From: Trichostrongylus colubriformis
Lineage: Eukaryota > Nematoda > Chromadorea > Rhabditida > Trichostrongylidae
DNA: 64,000 nt
Direction: 5' to 3'
Assembly: GCA_963978905.1 (NCBI GenBank)
Contig: OZ022259.1
Span: 930,001-994,000 of the forward strand
Shown here: one piece after another, positions 26,201 to 38,200 of the stretch
Numbering within the stretch: position 1 is the first letter of the stretch
Layout of the letters: each line of letters begins with the position of its first letter
Notes under the pieces: generated by a model
Database searches by the model: none
What the model was told of the DNA's origin: nothing
Seen by the model: the letters and a program-made list of their open reading frames with translations, nothing else
Translations under genes and position numbers: made by a program

Positions 26201-29200
26201 CGTTACGCATCATAAACGATACGTTCATAGCTATGCGGCGTCGGCACACGATCGGGAATCATCGTTGTTTGGTGGCGATTACGGAAACGCGAAATGTTGT
26301 ATTGCCATGCTGCTCTGCAGCCATCCTGGACCACACAGATATGCTATTTTGGCAGTGGGAGGGGTGCGCGTGCACGCAGCAGTCAGCTTGCACGCAGTCC
26401 CCTCATCAGGGTGGCCGATCAGTGGCCATCGCTTCGTCTCGTGCGCTCCACCTCTCGCGCATTCGCTTTCCGCTCCCGTGCACGTCCGTGTTGCTGTTGA
26501 CGACCGGACAGCCTCGTCTGTGTGCGTCTGCAGTGAAGTCCCTCTTTTCTGCCAGCGCACCTTTTTTACGTGGGTTCTGCACGTTAAGTGCCGTTTCGCA
26601 GGTGTGGGCATCGATCGCTTTACGGACGTTTGATGCCAATGCCACAGAGCTCCTCTTCCTCACAGAGCTCTGCTATTTTTCATTAATGCATTCCTTTATC
26701 CACTGGCTGGTCCAACTTCAGAACACGTCAGCGGCTGACATGAGATCTGCACGTGATTCTTCGACAGGGAGGCGAAATACGATCGGTGCCCCATTGGCTA
26801 AGTAGTGTCAGATTGTTCCTGCAGATGTGGTTTTTGTATGTGGCGTTTCGCTCACTCCCCACTCCCTTCCGCTGTCTTTCCCTCTTTCTGTCCATTTTCT
26901 CGACACGACACTCCTGCCTGCATCCGCGCGCTGTCACCTCTCACCCACCTCATTTCATCGCCACTGAACAAGGCCATTTCGTCATCGTCGTTGTCGCCCA
27001 CCTTCAATGACAATGACATGTTTATGGCTGTGGCGGGCGGGAGAGATTGCACTTTTCGACTTTTATTGTGCTGGGGCACTGTCTAAGAAAATAACATCAA
27101 TCCAGTTCCCTAAAGCGATTAACACGGGTGCTTGTTTGTTTTGCAACACTTTTTATTTCAGGTTAAGCTGTTTAGCAGGAAAAATGTAAGCGAGCAGCCT
27201 TCAGAAGCCTTATATGCATTCCGGGATTTACATTTGAATACTTATTTATGATTGCCCCTGTCTCTTCCCTTTTTATATTTCCCTATAGAATGGCATCATG
27301 TTTCTGATGGAAGCCACGGAGCAGAAGCCGACTCCGGTTTGATAGGGTCTTGGAATGTTTTCATTAATTATTAATTGTTGTGTTTTGGTAATTGGTTGTG
27401 GTTAGAATTCTCGCTGACTTTTCGTCTTCCTTAGGTTGGGTCCAGAGATTGCGTTTCTGGTGATCAATGAAATAATCGATACGTATCTTTTTCTTTCTGC
27501 CTGATCAGCTTATCGCTTGGGTCACGAACCTTGCGCAAAGTCTTACCATGTTGTTGCCGATTCTACTGATCCCTGATCAAAGACGATCCCAATATCCTCT
27601 CCTATCGTTTCATCAATATCCCCATTGCTTTGGCGTGGTTATCTGCTTATGAATAGCAAATATGTTTTCTTCGATTCTGTTGGCGCTGTGGCTCGGTGAT
27701 AAATGGGGTGCGGCTAGTCGTGGGGCTTATCTCAGTAGTCGGATAGAATTTTTTGATTCATCGGCAGACCGTTATTTTGGGAAACGGAATGCAATAACAC
27801 GTTCAGTGTGTTAGATAACATCGGAAACCATCTCTGCGATTAGCTATCAGTTTATCTCTGACATATGGCAGTTTTTTAGCTTGACCGACCAGATCCACGC
27901 CGTTGGATTCGCTGACGTTTCCTAGACAACTTCAAATAGTCTCGCCCTCTGTCGGGCTAGCAAAAATAAAAAAAAACGTAAAAACCCTGGGAAGCTGATA
28001 ATAATTTGCATTTGTCTTTTTGTCTAATTTTGTTGGGAAGATAGTTTTAGAAGAGCTCATTCCTGTGGGAAGATCCACTTTTTTGGAAAATATTGGAAGC
28101 ATGACTTTCTCCGCCTTCCCTACTTGAGTTTTTACTAAATCGTTTCGAATCCCATATTAGTGATGAATTGTCGTGGTATTCCGGATTCTGAAGCTCAAGG
28201 CACACCAGAGTTTGTGGTTTAGATGATTAGGCGATTATCCAATCAGTAGAATGCGCATCTTTTGGCCTAAGACGGAATAGGTCTGAGACGTCCGTTCAAG
28301 TCCATGGTGACAACTCGGCTGGGACTTTCTCCTTTTTTGAGCCGGGATCTGGCGCTCGATATCACGTAGTCCAGTCCGTTAGTATTTTCATTTCTTTCTT
28401 TTCGAGATAAATGGAGCGAGCTTCTCTATACGCCTTGTTATCGCTCTTTAAGTACGGTTACATGCAATGGTGGAATTATGTAGACATTCATAGATAACGG
28501 AAGCTCTTGCTATAGGTGTTGTTCCACTGGTGGCTGCTGCATCGAGTGTTCATGTAGACATCATTCTCGTCAGGCGTTGGCGTATTCATTTCCTTCAGTG
28601 TACCGTACATATACTTGCACAACTGACCCAACCCTGGCGACGAACGCAGTCGTCGCTATCAGGGCATGGAACTCGTTCGGCGCCACCACTGCTTGTCCAT
28701 TTGTGGTTTTTGCCGTCCCGCGGCCATGTTTATGCGCATTTTCATGTAACTGTGTATAAGTGTGTGTGCCCGCTCGGGTTTTTGTCGACCATCATCTGTA
28801 TTCATGGCCTTCTGGCCAGTCCGTGTCGTTGTAGCCGTTGTTGTTGTGGTGGTTGTGTGTAGCGCGGGATGGTCGCCTGTGTAAAGTGTGGAGCGAGAGA
28901 TGTGGAGACACAGACACGGCAAGAATAGGCGGGAAAGCACTAATAACGAAGGGGCGGGTGGGGAGAACGCGGCGCCGTCGAATGGATCGGTAACGCTGCA
29001 CCCGGACGACCAGTCAGCCAGCCACCCTGCTGCCTTGTTTCGTGAGACTGACGTGCGTGTGTGTGTGTCCTCGGCGAGTTCTCGCGAGTGCGCGCACTCT
29101 CCTCACCATCACCCTCCGCCTGGGCCACACCCCCAGCGATCTTTGGTCGCCCGTTCGAGCGCACCACCCTGCTGGCATTGCTGCAGCTGTGATTACGTGT

Positions 29201-32200
29201 GCCGTTCTGTGGCGGCGACATCGTGACGGCGCAGGTGGTTTTTCGGTTGGCTCAGTGATCGGGTTAGCCCGTCACTTCGTCGATAGCAAGGCAACCCCTT
29301 TCGATGTGTGAGCGTGTTTGTGTAACAAAACTATGTTAATATCCGAGTGTTAGAGGTATTCTTTGACATTTAGCAGTTCCACTTACGGTTATCGATGATA
29401 TCTGTGAACCATCTTTTACCTGCGTCGTTGACACCAGACAGAAGTGTAAAGTGGGTTTCCCTTCCCATCAATGCTATAGCACTTCGTGTGCAAGCATTTT
29501 TTATTGTCCGTCGATCGAAGATCTGCTTGGTTGATGGGCTCCCAGCTCAATTTATCCCCTTAATCGCCACGTCTGGCAAATATCGCCAGCTATAGTGTGC
29601 TGTCACGGGCTTGGACTTTATTCCTCGTCTGTTCGCATGCCACGGCTTGTTAATGTTATTATGTGCGCGTGAATAACTTGTTGAGCAAATGGCGCTGAAA
29701 TCTTTAGTCGATGGCGTTTGCTCTCTAAGCACTCACGCCACTTTCGCTGCTGTTTGCTGTCACCGCCTGCCGTTCTTCACATGACTTGTGGAAATGTGAA
29801 GTTACTGCTGCTCAAGTCCGTACTCTATTGATCAAAATGAAGTAATCCAGTAGCGGAAGTCGTTGAGGTGGTTAAGAGCCGGAAGCGAACTTCCTGCTAG
29901 ACCCCCATTACGGAATTTCGAGGGAAGTGTTGTCCGTTGCAACTTGCAAATCCACGGCCTGAGGAGGACTCACATAGACCTTCATTGATGAATGGGGCTA
30001 ATTGGGTTTCAGACTAGAGAATGGTGATTGGATGGCGAATTTCATTAAATCATCGCATTTTTCCGTCCCCTCCCTTCTCTCACCAAAATAATTTGTTTTG
30101 TATAGCGATGGAGCATGCCTGATGATCTCATTAATGCATGTATAGGTGGTTTTTGATGGGCTGTGACAGCTGAGATGAACGCAGACGCAGGGAGGATGGG
30201 GAATTGGCAGAGATGCAGAGGGCGTGCGACGCACAAAGGTATAAAGTTCTTTTTTTGCTGCACGCAGTGCATCGACCTGTTCCGCGATTCTGAAAAAGTG
30301 GGGGAATCCGCCACAGGATCTCGTCCATCGCACCGTAACTCGGGTGTATGCTTCTCTCGATCGCACGTTTCTGTTACTTTGAGTTCTGTTCATCGCAGCG
30401 TGAACCGATGCGCTATTCCTTGTCTGTCCTATGTGGTCGCTGAAGATTGCTCATTGAAATTGCGAAGGCCAAGTGGTGCGCCACTGTCACCGCTACTCGA
30501 AAGGCTTGACTTCCACTCTCACCCATCCACTGGGTGAAAGTGGTTCTCGTGCAGATTTCGGAGTGTGCGTCCCAGCCCTGCTCTTCTTGCGCTGGCGACA
30601 ACGGACGGCTTTTTTCCCCTACGCGTCATCTTCATGGATCAATCGCTGCGTGCATTTACGTGTTATCGTCATCTCGGGGCGTCTTATCGGGTTTCGAGTG
30701 CTAAATCGAATCATCGACGACACGCTAATAGGAACTGGAGGGGATGGAAAGTGCACGATTGCGGAAGAATTTAGTTTTTCGCTCCTTCAAGAAAGTCCGT
30801 GATATACGGTGTAATGGATATGTGGCATAGCTGACAGTATTTGTTAGCTCTGAGCCACTAAGGCTCCGCTTCAAGTATCTCCGCCCATTTTCATTTTATT
30901 GGTTTTCATAAGGTAGTGTTCAGAGTTCACAGTTCAAGAGGTTCAGGCGGCAAGGAAAGGATGCATATCAATTGGGCGATCAGGCAACCAATCGAGCAAC
31001 GTCTGGCCGCTTGAACACCAACCCAATCGATACCTATCTTTTCCACCTAGTTGCCAGATCGCCTGAAGCTCCGACTCTGAAAATGCCTCATGTTCTGAAA
31101 AGAGGATTGCGGGTTGGTGGTCGTTTTCCTCAGCAGTCGCACTGCGAAAAAGTTCAAGCTTTTCGTTCACCAGAGCCTCCATAAACATCGTGCAGCATAC
31201 GTGTGCCCTCGCAATCTCCTAAGCCAGGTTGCGGTATTTTGTTGACACAACAAGCCGCTGAAATTCGCCAATCAGTCAACGTTCTTTGTATCTCCGTCAC
31301 GTAGTCCAATGTGGTTTTTCACCTTCATCAAGCTGAATGGAAGGGAGGTCGGAAAGAAGGACCTTGTTGCAGGAATTGCATGCATCAGAAATTAAATTGA
31401 GGCGCTGCTTAAAGGGCTGTCAGCACCAGCGAGCTGTAATCGATACGTGCCGTGTTTGGGGCTTGCAGACAATTCGCGACAAGAGGGAAGTGTTTATCTT
31501 CAGTCCATGTGTGTATAAGCCTGCACACATATTCGACTGAATCGCCTCTCGTACTGAAAGATCATTTCTTTGTGGGCTTATTCTGACGGAGGGACATTTC
31601 CTTGTGGTTCAACGCTATGTTAGATTGCTGTTCATTCACACGATTACAAGGACAGTGGGCCGCTAATTCCAGGCCCTAGCTGGCGCGTGTGAAGGTTTGT
31701 GTGATCCAGTGAAGGAAAGGATTGAAAAATGGCCTGGTATCCACAAAAAATGAAATGGTGCTTCGCTTGCTGTTGATTTTGCGAAGTGCATATACGACGG
31801 TAGTTGTAGCTGCCGTCTAGGAGAAGAGCCACACATGGGAAATCGGCACATTCCAAGGGGTATGAGAATAAAACCTTACCTCAAAAACGCTCAGCCGATG
31901 GTCTTCCACCATTCGCTCATATTAGATCTCACACACAGGGAGTTTTCTTCCCCGAACTTGGTTTACTACTCATCACGGCCATGGAAGTTGTTGAAAAGAA
32001 CATAAGCTGAGCGTTGTGATTCCTTTCGAAAAGATTCATCAAAATGGTGGTTTGACAGCATATTAATGCAGCTTGATTTTTTTTTTCCATATTTCAGCAG
32101 ATAAAATCCCATTTGTAGGCAAGGGGCATCATTTGCCCCCCATTGGCAGTGATCCTTTTTTAACGCCACCGAAAGACATCGAGCTGCTTTTGATTAGTAT

Positions 32201-35200
32201 ACGTCTGTGGTCTGTTTGGCCGGGAGATGAATAGTGGAGCGGGTGGCAGCAGTAGAACCATATCAGGTGGCTGCCTTTGCAAGAACTGCTTTTCACGTCA
32301 CAACGACAGGAGCTCACAAGGGTTTCCTGGTCTCTTTTCGTGTGCTTTCGATATAACCTCCTATAATCCTTTTTTTTTTTGAAAGCGGCTGTGAGCCTAT
32401 TATTGTGGCTTCCGAGCCGGTGGTGATTAGGATGCTTGTTTGGTCTGCCTAGCCCAGTGGCTTCTTGTGGTCGTTCATTATGGTTCCCCCGTGTCTATTT
32501 CTCATTCACTTTCCCAACCCCTTCTCCTTTCGAGATCGCGTCCTGGGCGTGCTCGCCATCGTCGTGCTTGACCACGTTTTACTTCCGGCATTCGATTGGT
32601 TTCCCGTATCGCACGGAGAAATCGACGTGTGCATGCGTGCAGGTTGCGCAACGCATTGATGCGTGCATAGAGATATGACCAATGCTGTGTCGATGGTGGC
32701 GGATCGTTCACGCCTTTGCGTCTACGACCGCGACGGTGCAACGAGCAGAAGAGATGCGCATAGGAGTGAAGGGGGGAGACAGACAGGCATCGAACCGGTT
32801 TCGTCCGCCATCGTTACGACGAGAAACGACGGTGTGATGGACATATCATCGACACTGAGCATGTTTTTCAGATTTACTTGCTGTATCATGCAACTCCACC
32901 GATTGGTTTCAATCGGGGGGAGACGGCTTTTACGCAGTGCAGCACAAATCTCTGCTCTACGCTCACCGTGTGTTTTCTCAAAGGTTCTGTTTGCAGAACT
33001 TCTCATCACGGCGCCTACACAAACACAACCCCTCAGTGATTGTGTGTTGTTGATTCACACGTTGCGTTATCGATGTGATACGATAACAACGTACTTTACG
33101 AACATTCGATCATTATGGCCCTTTGCGAGCACAAGCCACACATCATCGTATGGCATGGCCATTCCTCTCCATGCATGTTGTCCCCTGTCGCTTGCAGTAT
33201 GCCCAAGGACGTGGCGCGATTGTACGCGTTCTCTCTTGCGCGATATCGTTTACGACGACGACGGGATACTGATAACCGTCAGGCGGCAATGATAACCCTC
33301 CCTGTATTTCGTAGTGTTCCTTGCAGCCACAGCTCTGCTCTTCTGTTTGTGGGCTGCTTCACTTTGGCGTGGCGTCTGTGTCTCCACCGTCTCTGTGGTG
33401 TGCGCCAGCCTGCCAGAAGTGTTGGCTGCACTCACGCCACATTCTTCAATTATTCATGAATTCGTCAACGCGGACATTTCTGCGCCATTGTGTTGTTGTT
33501 GATGTTAGTACGGAATGTACTTTGCTCCGTGGTGGCTAGCGGTGGCTGGATGCCTGGACAGCACACGACTGGGATCGTGTTCACTTTCCACTGTCGTACG
33601 GTAGTGACTGGAGTTTTTGGGTTCTTTTCTAAAGTGCATGGAAAAGGACGGAGAGGGATGTCTGGAGCTGAAAGTGCAATTTAGGAAGAACCCCTTGTTA
33701 TGCAGCAGGATTTCCCACGCACTTGCAGCTCTTTGATGGTCCTAGTTCGTCTTAAACACCAAGCCAGCCATGGTTCATAGTTTATTTATGAGCGCGGAGA
33801 GACTTACCGGGCATTAGAAGATGATTAAGGTTTGACGACGCAAATGCATTTGTAATCAGACTTATTGGCATGAAGAAGGAGTGGGATCAGCGGGAGCTTA
33901 GCCTCCGTAAGAGGATCGACAGACTAAGCTGAACATTAGTTTCGTACAAATTCTTCAGGCTTGGGAGGATTGGAAGTCCAAGCACCTATTTATTTTGCCA
34001 TGCATGGCGGCTGTAGTGGTTGAAGTTCTAGGCTGTGGACCATAAGATGATTTCGAATAGAAGATATAGGCATTGTTCGCTCATTTACCTTTTCGCCTTA
34101 TTTTGGATCAGGCGGAAGGAAAATGCGTATAGATTCCGATTGATCGCCTGGAAGCTTGATCGAGGTGGTGCTCACCTTTAAACATGGTCATTTCTTCATA
34201 TCTATTTCCCTTTTACTACGTAGTCAATCTGAATTACGTCTGGTTTTTTTTTTGTGAGAAACTCACAGTCACGATCTGCTCGTCTCATCGCACGCCACGA
34301 TCCCGAACATATACTCGAGAACCTGCTCGCCAATCCATTTATTAATCGCAGGATACATGTCGTTTTTGCCACCAAACGGTCACACCAATCTGAATCGGTC
34401 GATGCCACTCTGTGCTTATCATTGAGACAAGTCATGCATTGATATTAAGTAGACATCCATTAACAATGATTATTCCATTGGGATATCGGTTCGTACGAGC
34501 CTTAGGGGTCTTTTTGCTATGTGTACAGCCTATAAACAAACCACACTAATCAATGATTTTGAATATTTCCTTAGAAAGCCTATGTTTTGGCTGCATACGG
34601 TTTTCTCTGTTTCCCTGTCTGTATCTCTTTTCTGTTGATGACAAATGGCGGTGGTTCCCGGTGTGGTTCCCTATCCTAGTCGGCCCAGGAAAGTGTCTTC
34701 CTTTCTTGTGCGCACGCACTGGCAACAGCGCTCGATCATCTCTTATCAACTTCAATCCCTAATGGTGTGGTCAGACATTCAAAGTGTACACAACCAAAGT
34801 ATTAAGTAGGCTTTGATAGTAGCGATAGCGCTGGGACTGATATGGCAAATGTTTGCTGAAGGCGGTTTTTGGTGTCTACGCCATGGCCATTACTTCCACC
34901 TTCTCGTACCCTCACCATGGCCATCTCATATTTCGATATTTCCCAGACAAATCCCACGTAACGTCATCTGTTTGTGCCCCGTTTCCGTTCTGGCGTGACA
35001 CTAGAGATCGCTTTCACCATGTGTGTGTAGGGCTGTCTGTGTGCTGAATAAATACAAGAATTGCATAGGACCCGATGTGGATCTGAGTGCTGATTGATTG
35101 GCTCCTCCGAGATTTTTCTTCTTCGTGTCTCTTTCTGTCTTTTCCGTCTCTCCGTCCATCTCTCTCCGGTTATCCATCACTCGATCGAAGGCTGTCGTAA

Positions 35201-38200
35201 TCGGTCGCACTCTCGCTCTCACCTCATCTTCGCTCCGCCGTCGTCCGTCCCCGCGTCCTTCATTCGGTCTCCGCCTCGTTGCTCCGCCCTCAGTGCCGTT
35301 TCTCACGCTCCTACGCGGGTGTGCTTTCACAGAGACGTGTGTATCTCCTCATGTGTATTCATGCTGTCAGCAATTGTCTTTACGCGGTTCCCTCTCAGGA
35401 ACGATGGCGTCATCGGGAAAGTATTGCTGTCTCCTGCTGTTTCTTGTGGATGTTCGTTTTCTCATGCTGAAAGCATTTTCATTGTTCCTTCCTTCATTTC
35501 ATTCTGTTTTGCAGAAATTCACTATGATGTTAATGCCCCCAGCACGGCTGTCATTACTCATTAGTGTTTGCTGCTGAAGTGAGTGCATCATGCGGTTTAT
35601 CAGCAGGGGATTCTATTTCCGTTCCCCAACACTCTTCGTCTCTAGCGCGAGCGATGTTTTCAAAGGCTGCCCGTCCGTCGGCCACGGAGAGTTCCGTGCT
35701 CTGTTTCTCTTCCCTCCCCGATTACATTACACAGCAGTCACCCTTCAAACATACACGCACCAGAGCGATACACGTCGTTTCGGTCTTTGATCGAAGACGA
35801 GTCATCCCCCAGTTTCTTTCCCGAGCTGAGTAATCGTGCAACCCTAACGTGTATGTCAGAACTAGGCGCCAAATAGACCTATTCGCTGCAAGTGACGTTT
35901 GTTTTCATTCCACTCGACGGTGGAGTGATGGAAGTGAGTCGTGTCCAGACCAAACGTCGAGTCGATCATGAGTGGATCGTATTTCCTGCGTTACCCCCGG
36001 CGTGCTGACTGCTGAAGAGGTAATAGGGTAAGCCGCTTTCGTGTAATGCTGTTTTCAAGTGATTATGTCGACGATTCATCGAATCGTTTTCAGCTGGCGG
36101 CTAATTTCCTCGATCGCCCAATTGGGATGGGTTTTGTAGCCGTGTTTAGCTATCCAGAACTTACTCCATGCCATGTTTCAGTAATTACTCCTTTGGGTAT
36201 TTTAATATTCTCTTTCCGAAGTGAGACGAGTTACCATGACATCCTGTGCAGAAATTGCTGCGTGGTTTTATGCGGCCCGGCGCTTGAATAGGGATTGAAT
36301 AACAGTGGCTGCCTGGGAAATACCGTCATCGATGACAGCTGCTAAACGAGCGTATGTAGAGCCGTTTGGATATAGTTTGATTAGTTGCTTTGACGTCTCC
36401 TCTGTGGATCAAATGATACTTTTTTTAACGGATCGCCTATGCCGCTGATACAACATAGATGCATTTCGCACTGATTGCTAGGTTATTCATGGAGTGCCGA
36501 CGAGATTGAAAGCTGACCGTTTCTGTGCTCATTCGAACGTTCCGTCTCGTAGCTTACGCTTCATTCTGTCGAAGTTTCACAGTTTGATCGTCAGAATCTC
36601 GTCTACTGCTGTTGTTGTCGTCATCACGTTCCCGTTTCATTTGAGATCGCATGAATAGCTTTTTTGTGCCACAGTATGCGACATATGTAGCTCGACTGCA
36701 ATGCGGCTGGCGGGTGCGGGCAGTATTGCCGCCCCCGTTCCATGACCGAAAAGGGAGCTCTCTTGTGCAGCTAAAAACATTCCCGTCGCGCGCTCCAAAT
36801 GTCTGTGCGCCGCTCGTACGGGTGTAGTCGCCATTACTGGCGACCTTCACGATTCATTGCTTTTTCACTCATTGACACTTCAGCATCAGTGAGGTCTCAG
36901 GTAACCTTTGACGTCGTTATGATTGAAATGGAAAGATTCAAAGCGATGGTTGCCGTCAAGGTAAGATGCTAGGTAGGGGTTTCCCGCTGTCGATTGAGAT
37001 CACCGAATTTACCAATGTTGCGAGCATAGAGAGGTTTAACTGGGGTTACGTTTTGGTACACAAGTTCATCCACCCGTTGAAGGAAAGGGTTTGTTAACTG
37101 GAACAACTCTAAGTACGCTACGATTATATTCAGGGCGAGGAAGACAGGGTCATTTCTACACTCATCTTTCCCCGAATATTTTCGAACGCGTAACCCTTCT
37201 TGATGTTAAAAATCGACCATGTGAACGTTCGACTCGAACTACTATTTCAAGCTTTGTATTGCTTTCCTGTGCGGTTACAGATAAGTTCAGATGGCGAAAG
37301 AATGTGCTGCGAACTTTTCTCTGCAGCACATCTATCGCCTAGATACGGTCTATCTTCGAGAGAGAGAGAGAGAGAGTGACAGCTATGAAAGGATGAAGTG
37401 CTGCTTCATGGCACGATCTAAGCTAGATCTCATCTCGCCGTCTTCGTCGTAGATCAGCATCAAAGTTTGTCGTAGGGTGAACTGAACTGAAATTGAAATC
37501 GGAGCGTTGTTGGTGGGAATCGTACCTGCCAAGCGCTAACCCCCTCCCCCCCCCCCTCTACGTTGTTTTGTGGTCTGGAAATTGTTCTATGTTCTAATGG
37601 AAAACGCAAACGCAAAGTGCACTGCCCGTCGTGCAATGGTTTTGTTTTATGAACTCTCGGATTTGTTTAATACGCTGGTTATTTCAGCTCAGTATAAATA
37701 CATATTTGACTGTTTGTCACGCCCCCGCTGCGTCTGGAATCATGATTTTCATTTAGTGTATAATAATAAATGATACTTTGGAAATTATCAGTGAAAGGCG
37801 GGTTCCTCAGTGAAGTTCCCGCCCGATGACGATTCCTGTCTTAACGAGTTTCTCCTTGTTCGGTTCTCCTTTTTTTTGGCCGTCGTCGTCATCGATATCG
37901 ATTTCCCAGTTATTGATAGTCAAGTAGTTATTGATTGGCCAAGTTTATTGCTCATTTCAGAAGTTAGCAAAGGCCTCACGCGGCCGTAAAATGAAAAGTC
38001 CTGGCGTGTTGGCGGAGAGTGGCACGGCACCACTGAAACGCGGTGCCAGTCAGACGCCATCGCCAGCCCCGCTGAAGACGTCACGAATAGAGCCGGATCC
38101 GACAGTGTTCCGGTACGTGAGCACGTTCTGTGAGATTTCCTCTTTTTTCTTTCTTTTCATGCAGTCACGAATGTCTGTAGTTTCCTTCTTTTTTTTGCTT

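Larger units (their letters stand above)
26101..29340. other. CpG-rich block inside the giant intron, first part
   Basis: Base composition shifts to GC- and CpG-rich with CT-rich runs, and long overlapping open frames appear on both strands (for example 26194-26805 with 203 codons, 26139-26633 and 28888-29226). The frames overlap one another, resemble nothing I know and lack matching splice sites, so they are probably composition artefacts. The block may be regulatory. A possible 48-nt exon lies at 27289-27336 and an ATACGTATC repeat at 27440-27530. Confidence 0.35.
29341..36900. other. CpG-rich block inside the giant intron, second part
   Basis: A further 7.5 kb of mixed composition with CpG-rich and CT-rich islands (notably 32500-33500 and 35100-35800). 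Long open frames at 32663-33292 (209 codons) and 35098-35577 have no recognisable domain. ATACGTATC-family repeats lie at about 30945-31080 and 34096-34170. Pyrimidine-rich tracts near 35110-35230 could be promoter or enhancer DNA, but this is not demonstrated. Confidence 0.3.

Noticed and set aside
26194..26805. 203-codon open frame on the plus strand
   Set aside because: It overlaps other long frames on both strands in CpG-rich intron, has no domain, no splice signals that join it to the host gene, and reads like composition-driven noise.
28215..28310. tRNA-like sequence with a B-box-like GTTCAAGTCC near 28294
   Set aside because: No pairing acceptor stem or clear A-box could be found; partly overlaps a possible short repeat.
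32663..33292. 209-codon open frame on the plus strand
   Set aside because: No recognisable motif, overlaps minus-strand frames, and no promoter or splice context was seen.
35098..35577. 159-codon open frame with hydrophobic start
   Set aside because: The Phe/Ser/Val-rich protein is the translation of a CT-rich tract; a second frame is open over the same stretch.
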